A stretch of 64,000 bases of DNA from Hofstenia miamia (taxonomy: Eukaryota; Xenacoelomorpha; Acoela; Hofsteniidae). Of this stretch, positions 33,889-46,232 are shown in pieces. Below the pieces are notes generated by a model, which was given only the letters and a program-made list of their open reading frames with translations, made no database searches and was not told where the DNA came from. The translations under genes were made by a program, and so were the position numbers. The stretch is taken from positions 1,187,628 to 1,251,627 of the forward strand of contig CABFPE010000042.1 in assembly GCA_900660155.1 (NCBI GenBank), in the 5' to 3' direction. How positions within the stretch are numbered: position 1 is the stretch's first letter; every line of letters begins with the position of its first letter.

Positions 33889-34742
33889 GTTGGCTGCAAA
33901 AAAATGAGACGAGAAAAAAGGCATATTACTTTTGAACTACTGAACGTAATAACTCAAGAAAGGTAAGATTTTAAAGATACATTAAAGGACTATAAGTAAA
34001 AAGCATCAAAGTCTAATTTGTTTTCCTCCTGTAGAAATAACTTCATTCAAACGAACTGAAACTGATTTCATTAAATTTGAACTTCATTTCAGATGTCAAA
34101 ATGTGTTGACTTTCTTGGATTTTTTCTTTTAAATCGGATATATTTTTCTGATTTTTCTTCTCAACGTCATTTTTCAATATCTGCCACGCGTTTTCGATCG
34201 GAGAAAGATCAGCAGAACTTGGTGGCCATTGCAAAAACTGGATATTATTTTCAGAAAACCAAATTTTTGTCTTTGCTGACTTGTGCGGGGTTGCTCCGTC
34301 CTGTTGGAGTATCCATCCATCATCATATAAAGCATCAGCATAAGGCATAAATTCAGCTATAATTTGGCAATATCTTTGACTGTCGATTGTGGCTTTTCCG
34401 TCTAAAATTTTCAAATAAAACCCACGATAGGAAAGTGCTCCCCAAACCATAATTTTTTGGTCGAACTTTGGAACCGCTTTTGTTGGTCTTGGACATTTCT
34501 TTGACGACCACACTTGTACTTTGTTTCTGTGTAGTTGAAATACGCACTCATCAGTTATCCAAACATCATCAAAAGTGTAGTCTTTCCAATCTTTCACAAA
34601 ATTTAATCTTTTTTGTTTGACCATTTTAAAGTTCACAAAATTCTCGTTGTCTTTTATTTTTATAGTTTTCCTCTAAAATGTCTCAATACGTTTCCACAAA
34701 GCGTGAAAAATAGGTGTTCAGTCTCATTTTTTTGCAGCCAAC
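33889..34742 (-). mobile_element. Tc1-like DNA transposon, internally deleted
   Basis: About 854 bp between inverted ends GTTGGCTGCAAAAAAATGAG (identical for 22 bp) flanked by TA/TATA. The minus strand encodes 197 residues (34043-34636) of the catalytic domain: TDECVFQLHRNKVQVWSS (first Asp), KIMVWGALSYRGF, ILQQDGATPHKSAKT (second Asp) and WPPSSADLSPIENAWQILK with the final Glu about 34 residues later (DD34E). The N-terminal DNA-binding half is missing, so it cannot be autonomous. The clean frame and matching ends indicate a fairly young insertion. Confidence 0.9.
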
Positions 34743-34744
34743 TA

Positions 34745-36250
34745 TATGAAAATGTGTGCAATAATTAATGGAGATATAGTAATTTTTTGTAACGGATAGC
34801 AAAAAGAAAGCCGGAGGTGCAGAAATTTGGCCGATTTTATTGAAGGCCATAAGCTAAACGAAATCTGATTGAATTCTGTTAAGTATAGTTTGTTGAATTA
34901 CTCTGGAAAACTAGAATTTTTATGTTTTTATAAGAGACACCTGGTGCACATTCTGAAGCGCCTGCATTAACAGTGGAACTGAATACTAAAATGTTGGGCT
35001 TTCCTTTGAATAATAATAGAAATTGCACAATATAACTTAATTAATTGTAATCAATTGTGTACAATCAATCCAATTTTTATGAATGTATGATGTCTTAAAG
35101 TACCTAGCTAATTATTTCCTAATAGTTTTCAGTTTTGAAAGTTATCCGTTTTTGAAAGCAATTCGTGTTCGTCCAAATCATTATCATCCGGTGAAGGTCA
35201 TGATTTGAGGTCTTTACTGCGTGCAAGAACCTAGCACGCTATATAAATGCACATTAATACGATTTGATATAGTCCTAATCGGGTATAACAAAAATCAATA
35301 TTTGCGCTCCAATGTGCTTTAGATTGCGTGATTATCTGAAGTTATACTATTGAGAAGAGTTTGAATCATTCTTAGAAGTGGTAATTTCCATCGAAAAGTA
35401 GTTAATTTTTTCAAGTACTTCTTTCATAAGTCTTTACGAATACATTCACCAATACATGTGTGAATATTTCCAGATTTCCAAACTTTTTAATAGGGTTAGA
35501 GCTACATTTGGAGAAAATAATACGTTAATGTTAGCTCTAAGTTGTTCAACTATGTCATTGCTTTCAAAAAGAGGTTTTAGCGATACTTTCCTAGTTAAAT
35601 ATTCCATATTTTAGAAAAAGTGGACATTCTCAATATAAAGAAACGGCACGAGATGTTGATTATTCAATAAGAACTACGAGTAACTATTTATGTTCTTTCC
35701 AAACAATTTGTAAATAATCAAAATCTTAATTTTAAAATTTAAGTTTTAGGAAACAATTATAGATTGTAGGTACACAAATTACACAAATTATATATAAACT
35801 ATTCTCCACTTTGCGCGTGTGCTTTTTAATTGTATCATTTCACTTTTATTAATTTAATATCCAGACAACTATCAACTATCTCTTTTAACAATCAATTAAT
35901 TGTAAGCTTTTTTTGAAATTAAAGGACAATATTAGCAATGTCTTCTTTCTGTAAAGCCCATGTGGGGCAAGAATACTCCCCATTTAAGGCAAACCACCCT
36001 AACTCAAAAAAAATACAGATTTTGTGCTATTCATACGAAAGCATTTTGCATGACATAATTTAACATACAATGCAAAGCAGAAAACCCCTATCTCAACAAA
36101 AAACGATATATTGATTACGCATATCACCCTATCTAGCTCATTTTCATAAATTGTGTAATTCAAATCACCCTACTATAGAATTTTAAAATTTATTTAAGGC
36201 AAATCGCCCTATCCTAAATATTAGAGTGGTCTGCCATACACTGCAAAGTA
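34745..36250. other. Intergenic with CACCCTA-type repeats
   Basis: Nothing coding. Between about 35980 and 36220 a motif of the form AAATCACCCTA (variants ACCACCCTAA, TATCACCCTATC, AATCGCCCTATCC) occurs four times, twice preceded by TTTAAGGCAAA. These may be ends of a non-autonomous element; no target duplication could be fixed. Confidence 0.4.
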
Positions 36251-36559
36251 TTCTTTTGTGTTTAGAAGCGCATATACACACAAATTCACACACAATCATA
36301 CACAAATTACAATCTTTTATTTAGTTTATTATATTTATAATAAATCTGGTTACAACTCAAGTGGAAAGTCCAGACTTTTCAAGTGCATAATATACGTTAT
36401 CTCGTTGCTGCTCACTTTTCAATTCTTCACGTCTCATGTAGCTCAGTGCAACAGCACACGTATTATAGTTGCTATGGACATTGAGAGGGTGCCTTCATTG
36501 CAATTTGCACGCAAATATCAATACAGCGTGGAATGCAAATTTAATACATTACATACACG

Positions 36560-37190
36560 CTCTTATAGAGTAAATAGAATGTTTTAGTCGGTTCTGTATG
36601 GAAAACTTTTCAAGAGGAAAGAGAAGGTGAGGCGGCAAAGGCTGCTAGTGAAAAACAGTTTCTTGGAAATCTTACAAGATCGACAATTGAACAGTTTAGG
36701 CCATTAAGAACATCAACACCGCAAAAGAAAAGAAGAACCGAATACGATAATGACCCAACATATAATCCCGAAAATGATGGTACATGTTTTGCTGCTATTG
36801 GCAAAAAGAAACAAGACAAAGATTGTTCGTCATGCTAACTTGTCAAGAAGAAATAAATAAAAAATTATTCGTTACACTGGTATTGGAAAGCCTGGAGATC
36901 GTTGTTTTTGTTTGCTATGTGGAAATGGTGTATTTATTTGTTGCGATGAGTGTTCGGCATTTCTTTGTTAAGACAACGCCACGCTTGAGGACTGTTTGTC
37001 GGAGCATAAAATAACGTAAAAAAAGGAAAAGACCAGCTTTGAAACAACAGTATTTGCACAAGAGAAGACAAAATGAAAAGAGATGCTGAAAACCACCCAC
37101 TTATTTGTTCTCCATGCAATTGTAAGAAAAATGTCACAGTAAAAGTAGCAAGAGATGCGAAAGTAGAGAGAGTTCTACATTTAAGTATCG
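36560..37190 (+). pseudogene. Broken Cys-rich sequence, probable 5' part of the DUF7869-like element
   Basis: Protein-like pieces in the plus frames: FLGNLTRSTIEQFRPLRTST then RRTEYDNDPTYNPENDG; a Cys-rich stretch RCFCLLCGNGVFICCDECSA (about 36887-36947) and HPLICSPCNCKKNVTVKVAR (about 37096-37155). The last resembles the short Cys motif that precedes the central region of DUF7869-type proteins. The following half lies beyond the LINE at 41.36 kb. Several breaks; no intact frame. Family link is by eye and low confidence. Confidence 0.35.
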
Positions 37191-37195
37191 ATTGT

Positions 37196-40100
37196 CAGAA
37201 GCTGACATTTTTGAGCATATCAATTCCTGCATTACTGAGTATCCTTTCGGGGAGAATGACATTTTGTGCATTTTTAGAGACTTTAATGCTCATTTTTCTG
37301 TCTATGACCACGGAAGGCCCAAAGATCAGCATGCCAAGCAATTAGTAAGTTTACTTGACTCACAAGATCTGCATCAACTCGTTCGAAAGCCAACCCGTTT
37401 TTGTGGTATCTCCAAAGACTGCTTGGAATTTTTCATTACTAATATACCTGAAGTTTTTCAAGATCCTGAGGTTTTACCCATGATTGGCTCCTCAGATCAT
37501 GCTCAAGTTTTGTTGCGCACAACTGTGCTTTCCAATTTTATTAATGCCAAAGAATGTCCACCGCAAGCAAGCAGAATTGCTTATTCTCGTATAAACTGGC
37601 ATGCTTTGAATGATCAAATTTCCTCTTTCGATTGGGAATTTCTCCTCAGTGCCGAATCTATCGACTCAAATTGGTCTGTTTTCAAAAATACTATATTCCA
37701 ACTGCTTGAGCCTTACAAAGTCATACCTAAACGCCATCCATCTCCCTCAAATAATATTTTTGCTACTCCTTTCCAACGATCTCATCACTGTGCGCTGACA
37801 GCCACTGAGAATCGATGTTGGCGACATTATTTAGCTGCACCATCAAATGAGCTTTATAAAAAATTTTCTGCTGCACGGTATGCAAGAAAAAATGTTGTAC
37901 GTGAAGTTATACGTGAAAACCTGCGATCACGCATTTCCTCGACTGTTAACTCGACTAATTTGAAGAACTGGCATTCACTAACTCGGGAACTTTACAAAGG
38001 TGAACGTATTGCTGACTCAATTCCTGATATATTACATGATGTTAATACACTAAGTGAGCCAAATCAAAAGCCGATCTTTTCAACCGACTCTTCGTCGATC
38101 GTTCTTATACTTCATCTAAAAATTTCCCTTGCTTGGAACTTCGTACAAATAAGCTACTTACTTCTGTGCCTATTGGTATATACACAGTGTGCAGTTCCTT
38201 AGAAGCTCTTGATGTATCGAAATCGACAGGGCCTGACGGTATTAGTAATCTTCTTCTTCGAAGATGCGCTACTTCCATTTGTGATCCTATTTTTTTATTA
38301 TTCCTTCAATCTCTCAAATCCTGCCAAGTCCCGCAAGAATGGAAAATCGCTCATGTCACCCCTATCTTCAAAAACAAGGGGTCAAGAGCCGATCCAAAAA
38401 AGTACAGGCCGATCTCAATTACATCTAACGTGGGCAAGTTGCTAGAAAGACTTATAAACAGATATTTGCTGGATTATTTAATGGAAAATAGACTGCTTTC
38501 GGAAGCTCAGTTCGGTTTTTTGCCCAGCCATTCCACTGTGGATCAGCTAAAAAAATTCCTTCACAAATGTTTATCTGCAATCGAAGCGAAAAAAAGTGCT
38601 TCAGCTGTTTTTTTTTGGATTTATCCTCTGCTTTTGATGTTGTGCCGCATCCTGCTGTTCTTCAAAAACTACCAGGGTATGGAATTCGTGGTAATCTATT
38701 TTCCTGGNAAAAACAAGGGGTCAAGAGCCGATCCAAAAAAGTACAGGCCGATCTCAATTACATCTAACGTGGGCAAGTTGCTAGAAAGGCTTATAAACAG
38801 ATATTTGCTGGATTATTTAATAGACAATAGACTGCTTTCGGAAGCTCATTTCGGTTTTTTGCCCGGTCATTCCACTGTGGATCAACTAAACAAATTCCTT
38901 CACAAATGTTTATCTGCAATCGAAGCGAAAAAAAGTGCTTCAGCTGTTTTTTTTTTGGATTTATCCTCTGCTTTCGATGTTGTGCCGCATCCTGGTGTTC
39001 TTCAAAAACTACCAGCGTTTGGAATTCGTGGTAATCTATTTTCCTGGATTAGAAATTATTTATCTGGGCGTCAACAAGCTATGAAAATACAAGCCTGCCT
39101 GCATTTCATCTTTCCTACCAATTACTGCTGAAGTCCCACAGGGTGGTGTCCTGGCACCGACCCTGTTTCTGCTTTTCATTAATGATCTTCCGGACTGCAT
39201 CCTCAAAGATTGTTTGAATGAACCTGACTCTGATGTTTTTGTGTATGCTGACGACACCATGCTGTTCTGTACTGGACAAGTTGATGATATTATATCATAT
39301 CAAAATAAACAGCTCGATATGGTCAAGGATTGGGCAGTGACATGGGGAATGACTTTCAACGCATCAAAGACAACAGCCTTATTTTTCTCCAAAATAGCTA
39401 ATGCACCTGTGAAAGAGCTTTTTTTTTATTCTGTGCCAATTGAATTTATCGATCATCACAAACACTTGGAATTTATTATTTCGCCTGACATGAAGTTCGA
39501 CGCCAATGTTTCCTTGATTTGCCGAAATGTAGCAAAACAGCTATTTTTACTGCGACGGGTGACCTACTATGTGTCTGATAGAAATACCCTGCGGTTACTT
39601 TACATTAAATTTGTATGACCTTATTTTGAATACGCTAGTCCTGTCTGGACTGCTCTGCCAAAAAGTCTAGAAGAAAACTTCAACGACGTGCAATCAGGAT
39701 TATATTGGGTCTTCATTATTGCCATCCAGTCTAACCGCTGAATATGCAGATTTGGATCGAGTACTGCTACGAACTAGGCGCAACTTTGCTTTGGCCTGCA
39801 TCGGATATAAACTTTGGAATTACCTGGCTCCATACTCATTACGTCCATTTAGACCCGAGGTTAGGTCTACCAGACAGACGCGTTATCCCACTTTATCACT
39901 CCCAGGTGTCCTGTACCCAACATCGCGCTTTATGGATAAATCCCCATTTATGGCTGTTGTCAAACTTCTCAATTTTTTAAAAATTCCGCTACATACATGC
40001 AATACTTTGGAACAGTATAAAGCCGCTCTGTGGTTACTGTGTCGTCAAAAATTGCAGAATTTTATGTACTAAATCAATTGACTATGTGTANCAAATGTTT

Positions 40101-41357
40101 ATCTGCAATCGAAGCGAAAAAAAGTGCTTCAGCTGTTTTTTTTTTGGATTTATCCTCTGCTTTCGATGTTGTGCCGCATCCTGGTGTTCTTCAAAAACTA
40201 CCAGCGTATGGAATTCGTGGTAATCTATTTTCCTGGCTTAGAAATTATTTATCTGGGCGTCAACAAGATGTGAAAATACAAGGTTGCATTTCATCTCTCC
40301 TACCAGTTACTGCTGGAGTCACACAGAGTGGTGTCCTGACACCGACCCTGTTTCTGCTTTTCATTAATGATCTTCCGGACTGCATCCTCAAAGATTGCTT
40401 GAATGAACCTGACTCTGATGTTTTTGTGTATGCTGACAACACCATGCTGTTCTGTACTGGATAAGTTGATGATATTATATCATATCAAAATAAACAGCTC
40501 GATATGGTCAAGGATTGGGCAGTGACATGGGGAATGACTTTCAACGCATCAAAGACAACAGCCTTATTTTTCTCCAAAATAGCTAATGCACCTGTGAAAG
40601 AGCTTTTTTTTTATTCTGTGCCAATTGAATTTATCGATCATCACAAACACTTGGAATTTATTATTTCGCCTGACATGAAGTTCGACGCCAATGTTTCCTT
40701 GATTTGCCGAAATGTAGCAAAACAGCTATTTTTACTGCGACGGGTGACCTACTATGTGTCTGATAGAAATACCCTGCGGTTACTTTACATTAAATTTGTA
40801 TGACCTTATTTTGAATACGCTAGTCCTGTCTGGACTGCTCTGCCAAAAAGTCTAGAAGAAAACTTCAACGACGTGCAATCAGGATTATATTGGGTCTTCA
40901 TTATTGCCATCCAGTCTAACCGCTGAATATGCAGATTTGGATCGAGTACTGCTACGAACTAGGCGCAACTTTGCTTTGGCCTGCATCGGATATAAACTTT
41001 GGAATTACCTGGCTCCATACTCATTACGTCCATTTAGACCCGAGGTTAGGTCTACCAGACAGACGCGTTATCCCACTTTATCACTCCCAGGTGTCCTGTA
41101 CCCAACATCGCGCTTTATGGATAAATCCCCATTTATGGCTGTTGTCAAACTTCTCAATTTTTTAAAAATTCCGCTACATACATGCAATACTTTGGAACAG
41201 TATAAAGCCGCTCTGTGGTTACTGTGTCGTCAAAAATTGCAGAATTTTATGTACTAAATCAATTGACTATGTGTATATGACTGTTATTATTTATATCAAT
41301 GCCCTATGGGCGCGATATTATGTCAATTGTGAAATATTAAAAAAAAATAAAAAAGAA
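37196..41357 (+). mobile_element. LINE (CR1/Jockey-group), with assembly-inflated RT region
   Basis: Endonuclease C-terminal half: ENDILCIFRDFNAHF (the usual Gly of GDFN is Arg) and GSSDHAQVLL with the catalytic His. Linker, then RT: SKSTGPDGISNLLL, WKIAHVTPIFKNKGSRADP, KKYRPISITSNVGKLLERL, FGFLPGHSTVDQL, FLDLSSAFDVVPHP (first Asp), VFVYADDTMLFCTG (about 39235), then KTTALFF and thumb. The 3' end is an A-rich tail (41330-41357). Coordinates are inflated: 38370-38707 is repeated as 38709-39047 and 38903-40090 as 40092-41275, each across one N. The second copy of the box reads YADN. Copies differ by a few percent in places, so alleles or two genomic copies may be mixed. A frameshift separates endonuclease and RT in the first contig. 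It sits inside the DUF7869-like sequence. Confidence 0.88.
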
Positions 41358-42358
41358 CGAAGTTTGCAACCATTTTTTCTAAATACTCTCTGTTATTCCT
41401 CTAATAATAATCAGTTCTTGAAAACAGTGTTTGCTGTTGGTTACGACAACGTAGCTCCTCAGAAAGACATGAGAGGAAGTCACGAACCGGAAAACAAAAT
41501 TGATAATCAGCCTATTGTCAATCGCAGAAATTCATTCAATCCTACATTACATCATTACCACCAGACTCATGCGCCTCTTAGAAGATAACTGCCTGACGAA
41601 TTTACCGTTAAAATTCTGTAGCCTCATTCCCATGAAATAGTCAACAATAATGTATCCTACGAGAAATATGCTGATGTCCTCAGAAAACAATAACTCGTTT
41701 GGGTCACGAAGAATGCGAGCAATGTGAACCGCATAATTTGCATGATTTTTCGCTTCCAGATAACAGTGTGACGCATGCTGCAAATATGTTGGATATATAT
41801 ATCGTGCAAATAAATCAAGAGCCGAGTATGATCCTTAAAGAACTTGCTAAAATGAGTAGTGAAACTGTTTTCGTTTCAGAAGATATCCAAAAAGAAACAA
41901 TGTTGTCAATCCTTGAGATTTTTAAGACTGTTAAATTTTGTCATCGCATTATCGTCTTTAATGAGTCATTTGTTGGTATAGGGAAGAAGACAAAAACAAG
42001 TCCCACCGCTGTTATTTAGCATGTTATTATTTGGGCAGACAATTTTTCCGCACAGAACAAGAATTAAGTCTTTTTTACATTTCTGCTACAGATTGTTCAA
42101 ATTGCTGATGTTGACGACATACCCATCAAGTGTTTCGAACCACATCATACACACATGTCAGCTGATTCATTTCATAGAGGTGTGAATGAAGAAATCAGGC
42201 GAAGAAAAAATTATACCACTTTCCAGATTTCAAGCATGCTGTCGAACAAGGAAGCAAATCAAACAAGCCTTGTCGTCTACATCCAGGACATTGACCAAAC
42301 AAATGGTTCAGGAATTATTTCTAAATATATTACTAAATTTATTCTAGTCTCATTTTAG
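41358..42358 (+). pseudogene. DUF7869-like sequence, 3' part, broken
   Basis: Readable blocks in order: FFLNTLCYSSNNNQFLKTVF, APQKDMRGSHEPENKI, HEECEQCEPHNLHD (41703-41740), ETVFVSEDIQKETMLSILEI and RIIVFNESFVGIG (about 41850-41985), HVIIWADNFSAQNKN (about 42021-42065), then CFEPHHTHMSADSFHRGVNE (about 42130-42190). The series SPDKRGKH, CxxCxxHxxH, DLQK, FNE, WxDNCxxQNKNW and HTxMSADSFH is what I recall of the widespread invertebrate family carrying DUF7869, thought to be a DDE/integrase-like transposase domain. Several breaks; looks fossil. A LINE separates it from its probable 5' part. Confidence 0.5.
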
Positions 42359-42359
42359 T

Positions 42360-43080
42360 CTTACCTGTTTAATGGCATTTTAGCATATAATTCTGTTGCT
42401 CCGGATAATTCATTTTTCCATTGGAAGAAATAACCCTTCCTCCCCCCCCCAATTTACCGCGTAGATTCTTTCATGCATGTATTCGCCTTGAAACGATTTC
42501 CTATATTAACAATTGACAGTCTACAAACAATAATGATTTAAACATTTCAAGATTTTTGATTATGTCATATTCAAACATTTATGTAAATAAAGAAAAAATT
42601 ATCTTATTATTGAATCTTAAAGGGTTTGTTAATAGATGCTGTTATTTTATGTTAATTATTTTAAGTTCAAAAAATCACTACATGTTAATTGCTCAATGCA
42701 CAGAGGCGTAGCAAATAGAAGTGGGCACAAGTACAAAATATAGGGATGGTGGAAATTAATGATTTGCTTACATTTAGTATTATTATGGAAATAACGCAAT
42801 TTTTTCTCAATGCATACACTTATTTTACAAATTTATTTACACTGGTAAATGCAGTTTAGGCCATTGAAATGCGAATTTACTATAACAGCATCATCCATGT
42901 TTTTTCAATCACATAAGCTTAGTTTAGTCCAATTTGAAGGAAATAATTTTTAGCGCCTTTCGGAGACTGTGTTCATTGCTACTGATAATTCAATAAAATC
43001 ATACGCCATAAATTTTCTGATGGAATTTATAATTTTTATTTCAGTGTGATATAATATATATCTAATTATATTTGCGTCTA

Positions 43081-43128
<48 letters not shown>

Positions 43129-44205
43129 ATCATTTTAATGCCATCTTATTTTTTACATGAACAGATGAAATATAACATTATCTTATTTTATTTAGCGTCA
43201 TCAAATTTGTATATCAATGGCTTATAATATTACTTGCTTAGTATTAATTATAAGCATCTTACGTTCACTATCTGTCAAATTACAGCAATATTTAACTTGT
43301 GGAGAAGGTAAAATTGGTAAGTAAACAAAACAAGAATTACTGCCATTGTAATTATAAGCACTATTTACTTGTTGCCATTGATTAGAAAAGATTTCGTCTG
43401 TCGTCATGTGATTGGTTATAGAAATCCGTCTATTAAGAGATATTTAAAATGTCTTTTTCGCTGCAAAACTATTCCAAAAATGAGAAATATACATTTTCAA
43501 TGATTGTTTTCTGACTCTCATGCGAATAATTTGGACAACAATCCCTATTCTTAGTTCGCTAGAAGAAATCATATCTGTAAAAAGGTAACCGTTTTCAAAT
43601 ACAGATTAATTCAAATTGTCTGAACTCTATTTTTAATTATGAAAAACTCAATGAGTTGAAGACATTTCTCGAATAACTAATTTAATTTAAAACCATGGTG
43701 ATTTAGAAGTAGAAATATATCCTAACCAAGGATGATTTCAACTTACGAATGTGTTAAGATGTAAGAGAAGTGAAAATATTGCCACGATATCTCCTAACCC
43801 AACATTGAAGAGAGCCTTTTTATTATAGTCCATTAATATATCTAAGTTGAGAAGAAATCAACAGACTCAAAGGAAATTTTGCTATTATTGAAGTGAATAT
43901 TTTGAAGTTCAGTTTATACCAATATACATTATTAGATCATTACAAGCCTCTATGTAAAACCGCGGATATGTTACATTCAGTAGTACTCCTACATTCTGAT
44001 TAGTAAAATAAGGCATTTTTTAGATCTGAAAAGTTGTAAATGTTTACATTATATAGCATGAAAAGTATTTAGTAATATATATATTTGTTCTATACCATGT
44101 TACCTTGAAGTCATGCAGTTTAATCTTAAACAGCCTGGGGGGGGTTTGAGAAATTCTCATGATCCTATAACAATTTTAAACGCTTACCTCTCAAAAACTA
44201 TTAAC
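42360..44205. other. Intergenic, AT-rich
   Basis: About 1.8 kb with a poly-C tract (about 42441-42450) and a (TA)n tract (43084-43126). The minus frame 43222-43407 is not convincing. Nothing else recognised. Confidence 0.4.
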
Positions 44206-44212
44206 GTTATCC

Positions 44213-44725
44213 CTAATCTGAAAGCACCCCATGATAGACGAGATTCTCTTCTTTCTTTTTCGCACTAAATCCACTTTCCCCCAAGATCTCTGACTTTGCG
44301 CATGGCACACCTGAATTGGTTTGGAATATCTTTGCACATATCAAGAAGCAGTCAAAGTTCTTTGTTGCCTCCATGAGCTCAAAGCCGAAATACATGAACA
44401 TTAGGTATGGAGAGAATTTTCATCTTTTTCAAAAATTCAAAATTTTCAAAGAAAACTTGTTAACATTTTCCACAACCTCTGCTACAGCAATACACTTTCA
44501 TATAAATTTTCAACATTGCATTAAAGTATATTCCCCAATAGACCTACCCATGCCGCAAGATTTCCAAATTTGTTAATAGGCTTGGAGAAAATTCTCTGCA
44601 AATGTGGAAAAACGGTTTGTCCTGTAAAATGGACGCCGGACTGTTTAAGGCTAAGAAAGCTGTAGGCTGTTTGATTCTCATTATCTATTATATGGGGTAG
44701 GACCCCACGGACAATTGCGTACGGG
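44213..44725 (-). other. Unrecognised minus-strand frames beside a hAT insertion
   Basis: Two frames (44521-44736 and 44213-44401). The first reads HIIDNENQTAYSFLSLKQSG then VHFTGQTVFPHLQRIFSKPI, with ordinary protein composition; the second reads KNFDCFLICAKIFQTNSGVP. The first start codon lies within the hAT end, so the true upstream sequence was split by that insertion. They may be an old gene or element fragment; I cannot name it. Confidence 0.25.
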
Positions 44726-44733
44726 CTCTGAAC

Positions 44734-46179
44734 CATATGTGTAAACAGGTCGGATCAACCTGCGTGACCGGCACTGGTCAGACCAGTGCAGGTCGGGTCT
44801 GGTCAGTATTTTATGACCGGCCTGTTTGAACCGGCCTAAAACCGGTCAAATAATGACTGAGTGAATGAAAAAGATTTAGCATTTCTTGATTGAATTTTGA
44901 TGAAATCCGTAATTTCATCATGTTTAATCGCCAAAATTTCAAAATTCTATGCAACTGGATAAAAATTGGGATTTACTAGAGGATATTTTTTCGGGAATTG
45001 ACATAATTGCATCACTTGTAAAGAAGTTGGTCGATTTTTATGTGCAGTATTTTTTCAAATAATTTAGTAAAAGGTTGCGTTATTCATATTGGCCTATAAT
45101 TTTTAGCAACATGGGGATCTACATTTTTATATAAAAGTGTTATATCTGATTTTTTCATTATCTTTCGAAATTCGTTTTCAACAAAGCATTGATTAAGTGC
45201 AAATAATAGATGGTCACTAAATATATAAAAAAATTCTTAAATATAAAGAAAGGTAAATGAGTCGAATCTGAAGATTTATTAACGTCTAAATTTACATACA
45301 ATAACTTTTAATTCTTCTAAGGTAGAAAACCTAAATTGCAACGTCGACTTACAATTTGATTGACTAAGTTTTGATAGAGGAATTTTATGAAAATTGAAGT
45401 TACCTCATTCTTTAAATTTAAGCATTTCTATTTCGATTCTCTTTCCAAAAAACTCGCAATATTGAATACCCTGCTGACATTCTGCAAGCTAATATAAACC
45501 TACCACATTGTAATACGATTAAAATACCGGGAAATACTAATAAACATACTTCTAGGTCAAAACTTTCACATGTGTTAGGTATAAGGAAGACGTTTTAAAT
45601 AAATCATTGAGTATTACTTTAACCATTCCAACCTGGAACTCGCAAACTAGAGAAACTAAAAACATTGAAAAAATATATTTCTGGTAAATTATTGCTAGAA
45701 TACAAACTGTATATGGATGAAAATGCGATGACTCGTTATTAATGTAGTACAATAGTAATTTATTCATAGCTTGAAAGATGTGTTTTTGTAATTTATGTAG
45801 TTTGTGTACAGTGTTGTGGGAATTTATTAATGCTATTCAGATAATTATCAGTTATTATATTGCCAACATTTTTCTGAATAAATATTCTATTATCCTATTT
45901 TATCTAACATGTTTTATATATATTAAAATATATACTAATCCGTGCAAGTTGGAATTCACTCTTGGGAATTTCAGATTAAATTCAAGTCCTGTTCTCAATC
46001 CAATTGAAATACAATGTCACTTCTAGCTCTCAAAACCAATATATATATATATATATATATATAGCATTTTTCATGTAAATATTTAATTAGACTTTGAAAA
46101 ATGTTCTGCCGGTCAAACCGGTTTCAGTTGGCACCGGTACCGGCCGGGTCGGCAATTTTCCGACCGGTTTACACCTATG
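44734..46179. mobile_element. hAT-type element with 8-bp target duplication
   Basis: 1446 bp flanked by a perfect direct repeat CTCTGAAC (44726-44733 and 46180-46187). Ends are inverted and similar: CATATGTGTAAACAGGTCGG on the left, CATAGGTGTAAACCGGTCGG reversed from the right. Both ends carry clusters of ACCGGT/GGCCGG motifs, unusually GC-rich for this scaffold. No transposase was seen, and a LINE fragment lies inside, so it is non-autonomous as it stands. A perfect duplication with moderately diverged ends suggests intermediate age. Confidence 0.85.
44980..45560 (-). mobile_element. LINE RT fragment nested in the hAT element
   Basis: On the minus strand: a linker-like NKSSDSTHLPFFIFKNF, then LLFALNQCFVENEFRKIMKK, SDITLLYKNVDPHVAKNYRP and ITQPFTKLFEKILHIKID (about 45020-45220). 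NYRPI...FEKIL is the entry segment of CR1/Jockey-group RTs. In-frame stops break it and the palm domain is absent. It either inserted into the hAT element or was captured by it. Confidence 0.6.
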
Positions 46180-46232
46180 CTCTGAACATAAGCTAATTTT
46201 TAATGTTGTTCGATGATCGAATTTTTAAAAAA

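Noticed and set aside
38370-41275. Genuine tandem triplication of a LINE RT domain
   Set aside because: Repeat borders coincide with single N positions, which fits contig overlap or haplotype stacking better than biology.
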